Assembly (NCBI RefSeq): GCF_001618145.1
Contig: NZ_LQNF01000015.1
Span: 36,273 to 100,272, forward strand
From: Oceanobacillus damuensis
GTDB taxonomy: Bacteria > Bacillota > Bacilli > Bacillales > Amphibacillaceae
Length of the DNA stretch: 64,000 nt
Direction of reading: 5' to 3'
Of the stretch, positions 1 through 10,291 are shown one piece after another; the stretch's first letter is position 1, and every line of letters starts with the position of its first letter. Below the pieces are notes generated by a model. It did no database searches, was not told the origin of the DNA, and worked only from the letters and a program-made list of their open reading frames with translations. A program made the position numbers and the translations under genes.

Positions 1-668
1 TTGCCTTACTGGCATTTTTCGTAACTGGTAAGAAACTGGGATTGGCTGCCTTTTCCATCGTTGGGCTCGTACTGATTTATAATCAGGGACATTGGGATGA
101 CTTGATGAATACAGTCACCTTAGTCTTGCTGGCAAGTTTATTGTCTGTAATTATAGGTGTTCCAGTTGGGATATTGATGTCGAAGAGCAAAATCGCCAAC
201 ATGATATTTACTCCCGTCCTGGACTTTATGCAAACAATGCCGGCATTTGTCTACTTGATTCCTGCCGTGGCATTTTTCGGGATTGGTATGGTTCCTGGTG
301 TATTCGCATCATTGATTTTCGCAACGCCACCTACTGTTCGGTTTACTAATTTAGGCATTCGACAAGTTTCCAAAGATTTAGTGGAAGCATCTGATGCATT
401 TGGAAGTACTGGTGCACAGAAACTTTTCAAAGTAGAACTTCCAATGGCAAAAGCGACGATCATGGCTGGTATCAACCAAACGGTCATGCTTGCATTATCC
501 ATGGTCGTTATCGCATCCATGATTGGTGCACCTGGTCTCGGCAGCCAAGTTCTATCATCCTTGCAGCGTGCCCAAGTAGGAACAGGATTCGTTGCCGGAT
601 TAGGAATCGTTATCTTGGCTATCATTATTGATCGGATTACACAGAATATGAATAGGAAGAAAGACTAA
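1..668 (+). CDS. Glycine betaine ABC transporter permease (ProU/OpuA type), 5' end outside the window
   Basis: The reading frame is already open at base 3, so the gene starts before the window and only its C-terminal part is seen. It is an integral-membrane permease of a binding-protein-dependent ABC importer for glycine betaine or a related compatible solute. The visible part has several hydrophobic helices and the cytoplasmic EAA loop (EASDAFGSTGAQKLFKVELP), which contacts the ATPase. The gene for a matching binding lipoprotein starts about 70 bases downstream, which supports an OpuAB/GbuB-type role in one operon. The ATPase gene would lie upstream. Whether the substrate is betaine, proline or choline cannot be settled from this fragment. 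Confidence 0.85.
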   Translation, partial: ALLAFFVTGKKLGLAAFSIVGLVLIYNQGHWDDLMNTVTLVLLASLLSVIIGVPVGILMSKSKIANMIFTPVLDFMQTMPAFVYLIPAVAFFGIGMVPGVFASLIFATPPTVRFTNLGIRQVSKDLVEASDAFGSTGAQKLFKVELPMAKATIMAGINQTVMLALSMVVIASMIGAPGLGSQVLSSLQRAQVGTGFVAGLGIVILAIIIDRITQNMNRKKD

Positions 669-737
669 AATTGCTGGTTACCTTTTCCTTTGGGAAAAGT
701 TCCATATATTAAAATACGAAAGAAAGAGGAGATAATT

Positions 738-1658
738 ATGGGTATATTTAATTGGAAGCGTCTTGGAATCGTATCTGGACTTTCATTGGCATTATTCGCT
801 GCCGGTTGTGGAGCAGACGAGGAAGAAGCAGATAACGGATCCACGACAACAGATGAAGGTACAGAAGAAGCAGCAACAATCGAAGGTCAGGAAATTGAAT
901 TGGCTTATGTCGAATGGGATACAGAGATTGCTTCTACCCATGTGGTAGGTAAAGTGCTGGAGGATCTTGGATATGACGTGAAGCTGACTCCGCTTGATAA
1001 TGCAATTATGTGGGAAGCTGTGGCAAATGGCGAGGCTGATGGTATGGTAGCGGCTTGGTTGCCAGGAACACATGCAGCTCAGTATGATGCATATGGTGAT
1101 CAAGTAGTGGATTTAGGGGAAAACCTTGAAGGTGCTACAATCGGTTTAGTTGTACCAGAGTATATGGATGTTGATTCCATTGCTGACTTGGATGAGCAAG
1201 CAGATCAAACCATTACAGGTATTGAGCCTGGAGCAGGTGTTGTAGCTGCTGCAGAACAAACGCTTGAAGATTACGAAAATCTTGAGGATTGGACCGTACA
1301 GACTTCTTCAAGTGGAGCAATGGCAACAGCATTAGGAGAAGCATTTGAGAATGAAGAAGAAATTATTGTCACTGGCTGGTCACCACACTGGAAGTTCCAG
1401 GCTTATGATTTAAAATATCTGGAAGACCCAGAAGGAACGTTTGGCGAAGCTGAAATTATCGCAACAATGGTCCGTGAAGGTCTGGAAGAAGACATGCCTC
1501 AAGCATATCAGGTTTTGGATAACTTCCATTGGACTTCTGAAGACCTTGAAGCTGTAATGCTCGATATTTATGAAGGTACAGACGCGGAAGATGCTGCAGC
1601 TGCATGGGTAGAAGAAAATGCAGATTTAGTAGCTGAATGGACAGAAGGAATTGAATAA
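738..1658 (+). CDS. opuAC: Glycine betaine-binding lipoprotein (OpuAC-like)
   Basis: Extracytoplasmic solute-binding lipoprotein that delivers glycine betaine or a related osmoprotectant to the adjoining permease. The ATG at 738 is chosen because GAGGAG lies just upstream; a longer in-frame reading from TTG 690 has no such site. The N-terminus is a lipoprotein signal (basic residues, hydrophobic core, lipobox AAGC), followed by an acidic low-complexity linker rich in E, D and T, as in halotolerant Bacillaceae. The rest (about 275 residues) is an OpuAC-type domain with scattered tryptophans of the kind that form the aromatic betaine cage (EWD, MWEAV, WSPHWKF). The mature protein is strongly acidic. 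A terminator follows. The family is firm; the exact ligand is inferred. Confidence 0.88.
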   Translation: MGIFNWKRLGIVSGLSLALFAAGCGADEEEADNGSTTTDEGTEEAATIEGQEIELAYVEWDTEIASTHVVGKVLEDLGYDVKLTPLDNAIMWEAVANGEADGMVAAWLPGTHAAQYDAYGDQVVDLGENLEGATIGLVVPEYMDVDSIADLDEQADQTITGIEPGAGVVAAAEQTLEDYENLEDWTVQTSSSGAMATALGEAFENEEEIIVTGWSPHWKFQAYDLKYLEDPEGTFGEAEIIATMVREGLEEDMPQAYQVLDNFHWTSEDLEAVMLDIYEGTDAEDAAAAWVEENADLVAEWTEGIE

Positions 1659-1674
1659 GTAATTATCCACTTAG

Positions 1675-1709
1675 AACAGGCTGTTAAAAACTAGCAGCCT
1701 GTTTTTTTT
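1675..1709 (+). terminator. Rho-independent terminator of the betaine transporter operon
   Basis: Inverted repeat AACAGGCTG / CAGCCTGTT (1675-1683 and 1695-1703) with an 11-base loop, followed by a T-run. It sits 17 bases after the binding-protein stop codon. Confidence 0.9.
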
Positions 1710-1815
1710 CTTTGCTTTATTTTGCAATTTAAAGAATGTATATAGAAGAGCAATTTAACCATATTATAACTAATATGCCAGCCACCGTTTAAAATAATCT
1801 ATAGATACATATTAT

Positions 1816-1860
1816 TTTACCGTACAATATCAAAATTACATCTTGTTAACGTTCGTATTT
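1816..1860 (+). promoter_or_regulatory. Probable PurR operator (two opposed PurBoxes) upstream of purA
   Basis: Two sequences resemble the Bacillus PurBox consensus AWWWCCGAACWWT. One is on the + strand at 1816-1828 (TTTACCGTACAAT) and one on the - strand at 1848-1860 (AAATACGAACGTT read on the minus strand). Each keeps 11 of 13 positions. They face each other about 90-130 bases before the purA start, as in PurR-regulated promoters. The 19-base gap is slightly longer than the usual 16-17. PurR control of purA is known in B. subtilis; here it is inferred from these matches. Confidence 0.5.
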
Positions 1861-1936
1861 TGATTTGACTTCATTCTTTATTATTGATAAAATTACATTT
1901 AGTAATATTAAAAACATATAATCTACATAAAATTAG

Positions 1937-3238
<1,302 letters not shown>

Positions 3239-3252
3239 TGCAACTAAAACAT

Positions 3253-3290
3253 AAAAAGCTTGAGGGGATGTTTCCAACCTCAAGCTTTTT
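3253..3290 (+). terminator. Terminator after purA
   Basis: Perfect inverted repeat AAAAAGCTTGAGG / CCTCAAGCTTTTT (3253-3265 and 3278-3290) with a 12-base loop. The A and T runs on both sides let it work in both directions, so it could also end the minus-strand gene that follows. Confidence 0.9.
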
Positions 3291-3422
3291 GGCTTTCATA
3301 TAGTGTGTTGCTTCTTGTAATTAAATGTCCTTTAGCTGAAAAGCATTGGGTAAGGGAAATGAAAAATATTACTTGATGAAATGAACATTTTTATAATTAG
3401 TTTAGAAAATAATTCCCTATCT

Positions 3423-4253
3423 TTAAGTATTTCCTATTGGACTCCTGCAAATCTCCATCGGAATACTCTTTTCACTAATGACCTTTTTCACATTCACAAT
3501 AGCATTTCCTTGATAGACTTGTTCCATAATATATCTTATTTTTTCGCTTTCTTGCATACTTACTTTTTGTTTCATAAGCATTTTTTGAAACCATTGACTA
3601 ATTTCCATCGGGGAAACATTCCCAGCTATGGAGGAGAGACGATCGTATCCATAGGAGACCTTTTCTTCTAATCCTACTTCTCCGCCAGCATAAAAATATA
3701 AAAAATCGTTTTTATGGATACCGTTTTTTATTCTTTCAACTTTTTCTTTATTGCCAGCATCTTTTATTCCAACCACTAAGTCTATCTCACTTAACTGAAT
3801 AATACTTTCTACTGATAAATCAAATCCGGTTCTTTTTGGGTTGTTATATAGGATAGTTGGCTTGTTACTAAGATGTATTATTCTTTTCGAGTAAACGATC
3901 GCTTCTTCTTGTGTCGGTATAACATAAGGTGGATACCCAAGCATAATACCAGATAATCTTGTATTGCGAATCTTTTTAGCCAGTTCCTCCGCTTCTTTCT
4001 GTCTAATGGAAGACAGACCAAAGATTATTTCCATGTTACGAATGAGTTCTTCTTCCAGTTCTAAACCGTTTATTATTTCAATTTTCTCCTGAAGATTTAG
4101 ACTGTGCTGTTCTCCAGTAGTTCCAGAGACAAGAACAGATTTTACACCTTGCCTATACAGGTTTCTTATATGGCTTATCGTCCCTTGAATATTAAGAGAT
4201 TCATCCTCAAAAAAAGCTGTTGGTACGGCAATATGGACTTTTTCTGCCAGCAT
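3423..4253 (-). CDS. DapA/NanA-family aldolase (dihydrodipicolinate synthase-like)
   Basis: Class I (Schiff-base) aldolase of the DHDPS / N-acetylneuraminate lyase family, a cytosolic TIM barrel. The family loop GTTGEQHSL is near residue 45, the YNNPKRTG motif with its conserved tyrosine is near 137, and the Schiff-base lysine lies in VVGIKDAGN near 164. The start has AAAGGGGATA upstream on the minus strand. At 276 residues it is a little shorter than typical DapA (about 290). It stands alone, not in a lysine operon, so it may act on another 2-keto acid rather than make lysine. The family is firm; the substrate is unknown. Confidence 0.8.
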   Translation of the reverse strand: MLAEKVHIAVPTAFFEDESLNIQGTISHIRNLYRQGVKSVLVSGTTGEQHSLNLQEKIEIINGLELEEELIRNMEIIFGLSSIRQKEAEELAKKIRNTRLSGIMLGYPPYVIPTQEEAIVYSKRIIHLSNKPTILYNNPKRTGFDLSVESIIQLSEIDLVVGIKDAGNKEKVERIKNGIHKNDFLYFYAGGEVGLEEKVSYGYDRLSSIAGNVSPMEISQWFQKMLMKQKVSMQESEKIRYIMEQVYQGNAIVNVKKVISEKSIPMEICRSPIGNT

Positions 4254-4772
4254 TATATTATCCCCTTTTCCTGTTTATGTACTGAGACCAAACTGTCCGA
4301 TAGTCAAATAACTTCATCATAATAATACCAAAATACTCAAAAAGGTGCTTTGATGACCGCCTTGTTGAACTATCTTCAATAAACGTTTTTTCACTATCGT
4401 CTAACACCTAAAATACGGCTCACTTTGCTCATTTGTATGTACTCGCATTGCTTCTATTAAAACCCATTTTTCCGGGACCGCCTCACACCCATCTTTTCCA
4501 CTCCATTTGAGTCACCTCCAGAATATAAGATTATACTATCATGTATAGTAGAGATGTAGTTCACACTGATTTTAACAAAGGGAAAGCACAATTTTTCCAT
4601 CGAATTTTTATAGCAATTGTAAAATACTGGGTCTTATTATACAGTTTCTTTACATTGTTCGACAATCTCTGTTTAATCCTTTTGGCCTATGGTAAATTTA
4701 TAAGTGACGAAAAGTCTTACACTAGTTAATAAAGAGATACATGAATCAAAGGATGCCGGAGGAAATACGAGA
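4254..4772. other. Gene-free stretch between the divergent DapA-like and M23 peptidase genes
   Basis: About 520 bases with no convincing gene. On the minus strand there is a good GGAGGTG site around 4517, but it leads only to a seven-codon frame. The open frame at 4541-4729 on the plus strand has no ribosome binding site and resembles no family I know. The stretch presumably holds the promoters of both divergent genes. Confidence 0.5.
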
Positions 4773-6254
4773 ATGTCTAATAGAATAACAGAGATAAAAA
4801 CGAGAAATAATAAAGGTTTTTTAAAAAAACTCGCCACAGCTGTATGCTTTGGTCTGATCTTTACATCTACAACTGCTTTTGCAGATGACACGCTAGGGAC
4901 AGTTTACCATGTATACGTGGATAGTGAGCATGTCGGAAAGATAGATAACAAAGAAGTGGTTGAAAATTTGATAGATAGCAAGGTTCAAGAAGAGAAAAAG
5001 GAGTTTGAAAATCTTTCTTTAACCGTGGGAGAAGAGATTTCGTATATTTCGGAAAAGGTATTTAACCCATCCTACAACAACGAAAAAGTAGCAGATCGGT
5101 TAAATGAAGAGCTTTCTATCAAAGCAAACGCAATAGAACTTAAAATTGCAGATGAGACAGTAGGATATTTTAATGACGAGAAAACGGCGAATGACGTATT
5201 GGAGCAATATATAAGCGAATATGTAGATGAGAAAAATCTCTTAAATCTTACGTTTGCAAAACTGCATGAGGATAGCAGCGATGAAGTAGTAGTAGCGGAA
5301 ATATCACCGGAAGAGAAAAAAGAGCTTTCGGAAGAGGAAAGCATTGTAACAGTTATCATGTTATCGGACGATGTAACAATGGTGAATGAAAAAGTATCGC
5401 CGACAGATATATTGACCGTCGAGCAGGGTATTACAATGCTGCAAAAAGGCACCCTTGAAGAGAAAGTTCATACCGTTAAAGAAGGAGAAGTATTAGGTAA
5501 GATAGCGGGGGAATATGACTTAACCATAAACAAATTGCTCGAATTAAATGGATCATTAAAGGAAGATTCCATCCTTAAACCCGACCAGGAAATCAACGTA
5601 ATGGAATATGAACCGTTTGTGGACGTTATTATAAAGGAAGAAAAAATGGTTGAAGAAACGGTCGAATACGAAACAGAAGTAATTGAATCCGAAGATATGT
5701 ATAAAGGTGAAGAGGAAGTTAAGCAGGAAGGCAGTGACGGTACAAAGGAAGTTCTTTACAGCATTGAAAAAACGAATGGAAAACAGACTGGAAAAGAAGT
5801 TCTTGACGAAAAGGTAACGAAAGAACCAATTAAACAAATTGTCAAGAAGGGGACAAAAGTAATATCTTCTAAGGGTACCGGCGACATGGTTTGGCCGGCG
5901 GTTGGCGGATATATTTCAAGTCATGTCGGCGAACGATGGGGAAAAGCACATAATGGAATCGATATTGCCCGTCCATCCAATAAAAATATACTTGCTGCAG
6001 ATAACGGAGTGATCGAATCTGCAGGCTATGACAGCGGCGGCTACGGCAATAAAATCGTTATCAATCATAATAACGGGATGAAGACAATTTACGCACATCT
6101 TGCCTCCATTGATGTAAAATCCGGACAGGTTGTCGAAAAGGGAAGCAAAATAGGGATAATGGGATCAACGGGAAATTCAACGGGAATTCACCTCCACTTT
6201 GAAGTTTACAAAAATGGATCTCTTCAAAATCCAACAGAATATGTAAGTAAATAA
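4773..6254 (+). CDS. Secreted cell-wall endopeptidase with LysM, G5 and M23 domains
   Basis: Exported zinc metallopeptidase that probably cuts peptide cross-links in peptidoglycan. ATG 4773 is chosen because GGAGGAAATACGAG precedes it; the frame stays open further upstream without a site. A signal peptide ends near residue 38 (TAFA then DD). Next comes a long helical region, a LysM wall-binding motif (HTVKEGEVLGKIAGEYDLTINK, about residues 233-280), an E/V-rich G5-like region (about 290-365), and the M23 domain (about 375-490). The M23 zinc residues are visible in HNGIDI and HLHFE, with YAHL between. It lies just upstream of walR, whose regulon controls such hydrolases, so control by WalR is plausible but not shown. 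Confidence 0.85.
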   Translation: MSNRITEIKTRNNKGFLKKLATAVCFGLIFTSTTAFADDTLGTVYHVYVDSEHVGKIDNKEVVENLIDSKVQEEKKEFENLSLTVGEEISYISEKVFNPSYNNEKVADRLNEELSIKANAIELKIADETVGYFNDEKTANDVLEQYISEYVDEKNLLNLTFAKLHEDSSDEVVVAEISPEEKKELSEEESIVTVIMLSDDVTMVNEKVSPTDILTVEQGITMLQKGTLEEKVHTVKEGEVLGKIAGEYDLTINKLLELNGSLKEDSILKPDQEINVMEYEPFVDVIIKEEKMVEETVEYETEVIESEDMYKGEEEVKQEGSDGTKEVLYSIEKTNGKQTGKEVLDEKVTKEPIKQIVKKGTKVISSKGTGDMVWPAVGGYISSHVGERWGKAHNGIDIARPSNKNILAADNGVIESAGYDSGGYGNKIVINHNNGMKTIYAHLASIDVKSGQVVEKGSKIGIMGSTGNSTGIHLHFEVYKNGSLQNPTEYVSK

Positions 6255-6256
6255 CC

Positions 6257-6288
6257 AAAAGGCTGACTCCTTAAAAGTCAGCCTTTTA
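6257..6288 (+). terminator. Terminator after the M23 peptidase
   Basis: Inverted repeat AAAAGGCTGACT / AGTCAGCCTTTT (6257-6268 and 6276-6287), starting two bases after the stop codon. It separates the peptidase from the wal operon. Confidence 0.9.
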
Positions 6289-6430
6289 GCATTTGAATAA
6301 AATTTTCGGATTTCTTAAGATAGATAGTGACAGGCACTCTAATCCGGATGGAAATTTTTCAGGGAAAGACATATTTGTGAAATTGAGTTAGAATAGAGAA
6401 TAGTAATGGATGAAAAGGATGTGGCTAAAA

Positions 6431-7132
6431 ATGAATCACAAAATATTAGTAGTAGATGATGAGCAGCCAATTGCAGATATATTAAAATTCAATTTAGAGA
6501 AAGATGGATATGAGGTAGTCGTAGCCAATGATGGCGATACAGCTGTCGAACTGGCAGAAAGTGAAAAGCCTGATCTGATCCTCTTGGATATTATGTTGCC
6601 TGGCAAGGATGGGAATGAAGTTTTGCGTGAAGTAAGAAAAACGCAAACCATACCTGTAATCATGCTTACAGCGAAGGATTCAGAGATTGATAAAGTACTT
6701 GGTCTTGAGCTTGGAGCGGATGACTATGTAACAAAGCCTTTCAGTAATCGTGAGCTGATCGCGCGCGTAAAAGCTAATCTTCGCAGACAGCAGGTTCCTG
6801 AGGATACGGTGAAAACGACAAAAGATATCGTCATTGGAGACTTAACGGTGCACCCTGATGCATATGTTGTATCAAGAAAAGGGGAACAAATCGAATTGAC
6901 ACATCGTGAATTTGAATTATTGCATTACCTTGCCCGTCACATTGGACAGGTTATGACAAGAGAACATTTACTTGAGACCGTATGGGGCTATGATTACTTT
7001 GGGGATGTCCGTACTGTCGATGTTACCGTTCGAAGACTTCGTGAAAAAATTGAGGAGAGTCCAAGCAATCCGATGTGGATCGTGACAAGACGGGGTGTTG
7101 GATATTATTTACGTAATCCTGAGCAGGAGTAG
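6431..7132 (+). CDS. walR: WalR (YycF), response regulator of cell-wall homeostasis
   Basis: Essential OmpR-family DNA-binding response regulator that adjusts autolysin and wall-synthesis genes, phosphorylated by WalK. The receiver domain (residues 1-120) has the acidic pair DDE at the N-terminus, the phospho-acceptor D53 in LLDIMLPG, and the lysine in VTKPF. The C-terminal winged helix (about 135-230) has the usual [12 protein letters not shown] recognition helix. ATG 6431 is chosen because it matches the family N-terminus ([11 protein letters not shown]) and has AAAGGATG upstream; ATGs at 6410 and 6419 are in frame but would add a foreign extension. The length of 233 residues is normal. It is the first gene of a tight six-gene cluster. 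Confidence 0.97.
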   Translation: MNHKILVVDDEQPIADILKFNLEKDGYEVVVANDGDTAVELAESEKPDLILLDIMLPGKDGNEVLREVRKTQTIPVIMLTAKDSEIDKVLGLELGADDYVTKPFSNRELIARVKANLRRQQVPEDTVKTTKDIVIGDLTVHPDAYVVSRKGEQIELTHREFELLHYLARHIGQVMTREHLLETVWGYDYFGDVRTVDVTVRRLREKIEESPSNPMWIVTRRGVGYYLRNPEQE

Positions 7133-7137
7133 TTGTT

Positions 7138-8973
7138 ATGAATAAAGTTGGTTTTTTTCGTTCGATTCAATTAAAGTTTATTATCATTTATATCCTTTTA
7201 CTGCTTCTTGCTGTTCAGGTTATTGGGTCTTTCTTTACACAAAGGTTGGAGGAGGATCTGCTCGACAGCTTCAAATCTTCCATCAGTGAACGTGTGGAAC
7301 TGCTAAGCTATAACCTGGAGCAGGCCTTTGATAGAGAGCGCAGCGAAGAGGATGAAGGACCAACTTTACAGGATGAAATTCAGCAAATCGTACAGGATAT
7401 CAATACGGATAATATCGCTACGACCGTAAATGTTATTGATAATCAGCGCAGAATTATCGGGACGAATAAACTCAATCAAGAGGAAGAACTCGGTAAAAGA
7501 ACTTCAATGCCTATAGTCCAGCAGGCATTGTTTTTTGAAACATCACAAAAAGAGGACTTTTGGGAAGCAGAATCCGAAAGCCGTGTATATGTCCATGTAG
7601 AACCCTTAATAGATTCGGATGGCATTACGGTCGGTGTCATTTATTTCCAATCCTCCCTGGATGAGGTATATGGGCAAGTGGAAGACATCAACAGCATCTT
7701 CCTGCAGGGTTCGCTATTGGCAATCAGCATTTCGGCAATTGTCGGTATATTGGTCGCACGTACGATTACGAAGCCAATCATGGAGATGAGAGAACAAGCC
7801 CTGATTATGGCAAATGGAGATTTTACGCAGAAAGTAAATGTTTATGGAAAAGATGAAATCGGCCAATTGGCGGAAACCTTTAATGATCTGAACAGTCGTC
7901 TAAAGCACTCCTATGCTACCATCGAGGAGGAGCGGAGGAAGCTTAGCTCCGTTCTGTCCAATATGTCGGATGGGGTTATCGCCACCGATAATAATGGTTC
8001 TATAACGTTAATGAATGAAGCGGCAGGGAGATTAATCGGGGAGAATCCGGAAGAAGTTATAGGAGACTACTTGCTTGATATATTGCAGCTGGAAGGAAAA
8101 GTAATAGATTTGACTGAATTGCAGGATAGTGGTTCCATGATTATTGATTTCAGTGATGATGATACGCCATTTCTTATAAGGTCCAATTTTTCCACGGTAT
8201 CCGATGATGAAGATGAAATAACCGGATTTATCACCGTTATCAGTGATGTAACAGAGCAGGAAAAAGTGGAACAGGAGCGTCGTGATTTCGTGTCCAATGT
8301 TTCACATGAATTGCGTACGCCATTAACGACAATGAAAAGCTATATTGAAGCATTGACGGACGGGGCGTGGGAAGATAAGGAAATCGCGCCAAAATTCCTT
8401 CATGTTGCCCAGAATGAAACGGACAGAATGATTCGCATGGTCAACGATTTGCTGCAGCTCTCCAAAATGGATTCCGATGAATTGCCATTGCACAAGGAAC
8501 GTACGGATTTTGTAGAATACTTCCATCAGGTGATTGACCGATTTGAAATGAATACACCGGAAGAGATAACCTTAATCAGAGAAATTCCAAAAGGGCAATC
8601 CCTTGTCTGGATGGATAAGGATAAGATGACCCAAGTACTGGATAATATTATTTCCAATGCAATAAAGTATTCTCCAGAAGGCGGAGAAATCCGCATGAAG
8701 CTTGATATTAAAAGGCATTATTTACTCGTAAGCATCGAGGATCAGGGAATGGGAATTCCATATGATAAACTGGAAAAGGTCTTTGAACGTTTTTACAGAG
8801 CAGATAAAGCGAGAACAAGGAAGCTTGGAGGAACGGGTCTGGGACTTGCGATTACGAAAGAATTAGTGGAAGCCCATCATGGTAAAATATGGGCCAAAAG
8901 TAAAGAAGGTAAAGGGACAACGATTCTCTTTACACTACCGCTGATGAGTAAGAAGCGGAGGGATATGAGATGA
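7138..8973 (+). CDS. walK: WalK (YycG), sensor histidine kinase
   Basis: Membrane-bound kinase partner of WalR; it senses the state of the wall or division site. Order: TM1 (about 12-32), an extracellular PAS/Cache-like domain (33-183), TM2 (184-205), HAMP (206-258), cytoplasmic PAS (262-370), HisKA with the phospho-histidine in SHELRTPL near residue 390, and HATPase_c with the N box (NIISNAIKYS), DQGMGIP and GGTGLGL. The length of 611 residues matches B. subtilis WalK. It starts 5 bases after the walR stop and overlaps walH by 4 bases, so translation is coupled. Nothing essential is missing. Confidence 0.97.
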   Translation: MNKVGFFRSIQLKFIIIYILLLLLAVQVIGSFFTQRLEEDLLDSFKSSISERVELLSYNLEQAFDRERSEEDEGPTLQDEIQQIVQDINTDNIATTVNVIDNQRRIIGTNKLNQEEELGKRTSMPIVQQALFFETSQKEDFWEAESESRVYVHVEPLIDSDGITVGVIYFQSSLDEVYGQVEDINSIFLQGSLLAISISAIVGILVARTITKPIMEMREQALIMANGDFTQKVNVYGKDEIGQLAETFNDLNSRLKHSYATIEEERRKLSSVLSNMSDGVIATDNNGSITLMNEAAGRLIGENPEEVIGDYLLDILQLEGKVIDLTELQDSGSMIIDFSDDDTPFLIRSNFSTVSDDEDEITGFITVISDVTEQEKVEQERRDFVSNVSHELRTPLTTMKSYIEALTDGAWEDKEIAPKFLHVAQNETDRMIRMVNDLLQLSKMDSDELPLHKERTDFVEYFHQVIDRFEMNTPEEITLIREIPKGQSLVWMDKDKMTQVLDNIISNAIKYSPEGGEIRMKLDIKRHYLLVSIEDQGMGIPYDKLEKVFERFYRADKARTRKLGGTGLGLAITKELVEAHHGKIWAKSKEGKGTTILFTLPLMSKKRRDMR

Positions 8974-10289
8974 AACTGGAAACGGCCAAAACACTTATAT
9001 TGATTATCCTTATAGGTACGAGCTTAATTCTTACTTTCGGAGTTTGGAATTACAGAGCAGAGGTAGGAACGCTAAGTGAAGATTCATATGAAGAAGTCAG
9101 TTTAGGCGGAACAGATGATGAGACAAAAAGAAGTCTTATCCAGCCTAGCGAAATTATATTTAAAGACCAAGGGGAATTCTATGGTTTTTCCGAGCATGAA
9201 AGCCGGGAGCAGCTGTATCTGCAAATGCAAAACTGGACATTGACGGATTTCAGGACCCAGGTTGCAAGTGAAAGGACTGCCAATGAACATGAAGTGGAAG
9301 TTATATTCCCAGACCCTCTTCCAATGGAGTTAATCAGCAGGATCCTTTCCTTTAGCCAAGACGATATAATAATGCCTGGCTGGACGTTTGATCGGATGTA
9401 TATCACTTTTCAATCTGACAATAATTCATTGGAAGTGGAATTTTTATCGAATGACAGTGATAGAATTGCGCTGGCCACTGTAACTGATTCGACTGTCCAT
9501 GAACAGCTATGGTCCTATATAACAAATATAGAATCGGATATGTTCCGTAAATATACTGTATTTAATAATGGGGAAAAGGATATTTACATTCCTGAAGGTG
9601 AAGTAGTATTGCATGAAGAGTCACTACGATACACAACGATTTCACCATCTTCCATGAGAGACATCTTATTCCCTAATCCAGGTGTGGTGATGGAGTCAAC
9701 CACACCGCAAATGGGGCTGACTTATTTTACGGACAGCCGGCAGATGCGGGTTGGAACCGATCGTTATGCGATGGAGTATGTCAATCCATTTACGGAGAAT
9801 ACGAATCCATTACTTTCCCCTGTCGAAATTTTGGACAAAAGCATCGATCATATTAATAATCATTCGGGCTGGACCGGTGATTACACATTAGCTGAGCTGG
9901 ATGTTTATCAAAGCCGTGTGAAGTACCGCATGAATTATGAGGGCTATCCGGTATTCAGCAGATCAGATCCTTCCAACCCGGAATTATCAACCATTGAACA
10001 GAAGTGGAACAGTCAGCAACTGGAAGAATATCAACGTCCACTTGTCAATTTAGATGATTCTCTTAACCAGAGTGAAGTGGAATTGTCCTCCGGTGAGAGT
10101 TTTATAGCTAATTTATTGACGCTTGCTGATTATAACAGAGATAGTATAGAAGACATAAAAATCGGCTATCGATTAAGGGTTCTCGAAAATAACCTTATTG
10201 AACTGGAACCTAATTGGTATGTAAAATACAATGGAACATGGAGATTGCCTGTATTTAATGAAATGACAAGTCAAAAAGGAGGGGATTGA
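8970..10289 (+). CDS. walH: WalH (YycH), WalK regulatory protein
   Basis: Membrane-anchored extracytoplasmic protein which, with WalI, restrains WalK in B. subtilis through membrane-helix contacts. One N-terminal transmembrane helix (about residues 6-27) is followed by a long outside domain with no catalytic motif. Start and stop overlap neighbouring genes by ATGA-type junctions (ATGA at 8970). The 439-residue length is typical. Identity rests on position in the conserved walRKHIJ order and on topology; this family is poorly conserved in sequence. Confidence 0.92.
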   Translation: MKLETAKTLILIILIGTSLILTFGVWNYRAEVGTLSEDSYEEVSLGGTDDETKRSLIQPSEIIFKDQGEFYGFSEHESREQLYLQMQNWTLTDFRTQVASERTANEHEVEVIFPDPLPMELISRILSFSQDDIIMPGWTFDRMYITFQSDNNSLEVEFLSNDSDRIALATVTDSTVHEQLWSYITNIESDMFRKYTVFNNGEKDIYIPEGEVVLHEESLRYTTISPSSMRDILFPNPGVVMESTTPQMGLTYFTDSRQMRVGTDRYAMEYVNPFTENTNPLLSPVEILDKSIDHINNHSGWTGDYTLAELDVYQSRVKYRMNYEGYPVFSRSDPSNPELSTIEQKWNSQQLEEYQRPLVNLDDSLNQSEVELSSGESFIANLLTLADYNRDSIEDIKIGYRLRVLENNLIELEPNWYVKYNGTWRLPVFNEMTSQKGGD

Positions 10290-10291
10290 GG

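Noticed and set aside
3423..4253. True dapA of lysine synthesis
   Set aside because: Isolated from other lysine genes and shorter than usual, so only the family was assigned.
4541..4729. 62-codon ORF before the M23 gene
   Set aside because: No start signal; overlaps the next gene's upstream region in another frame.
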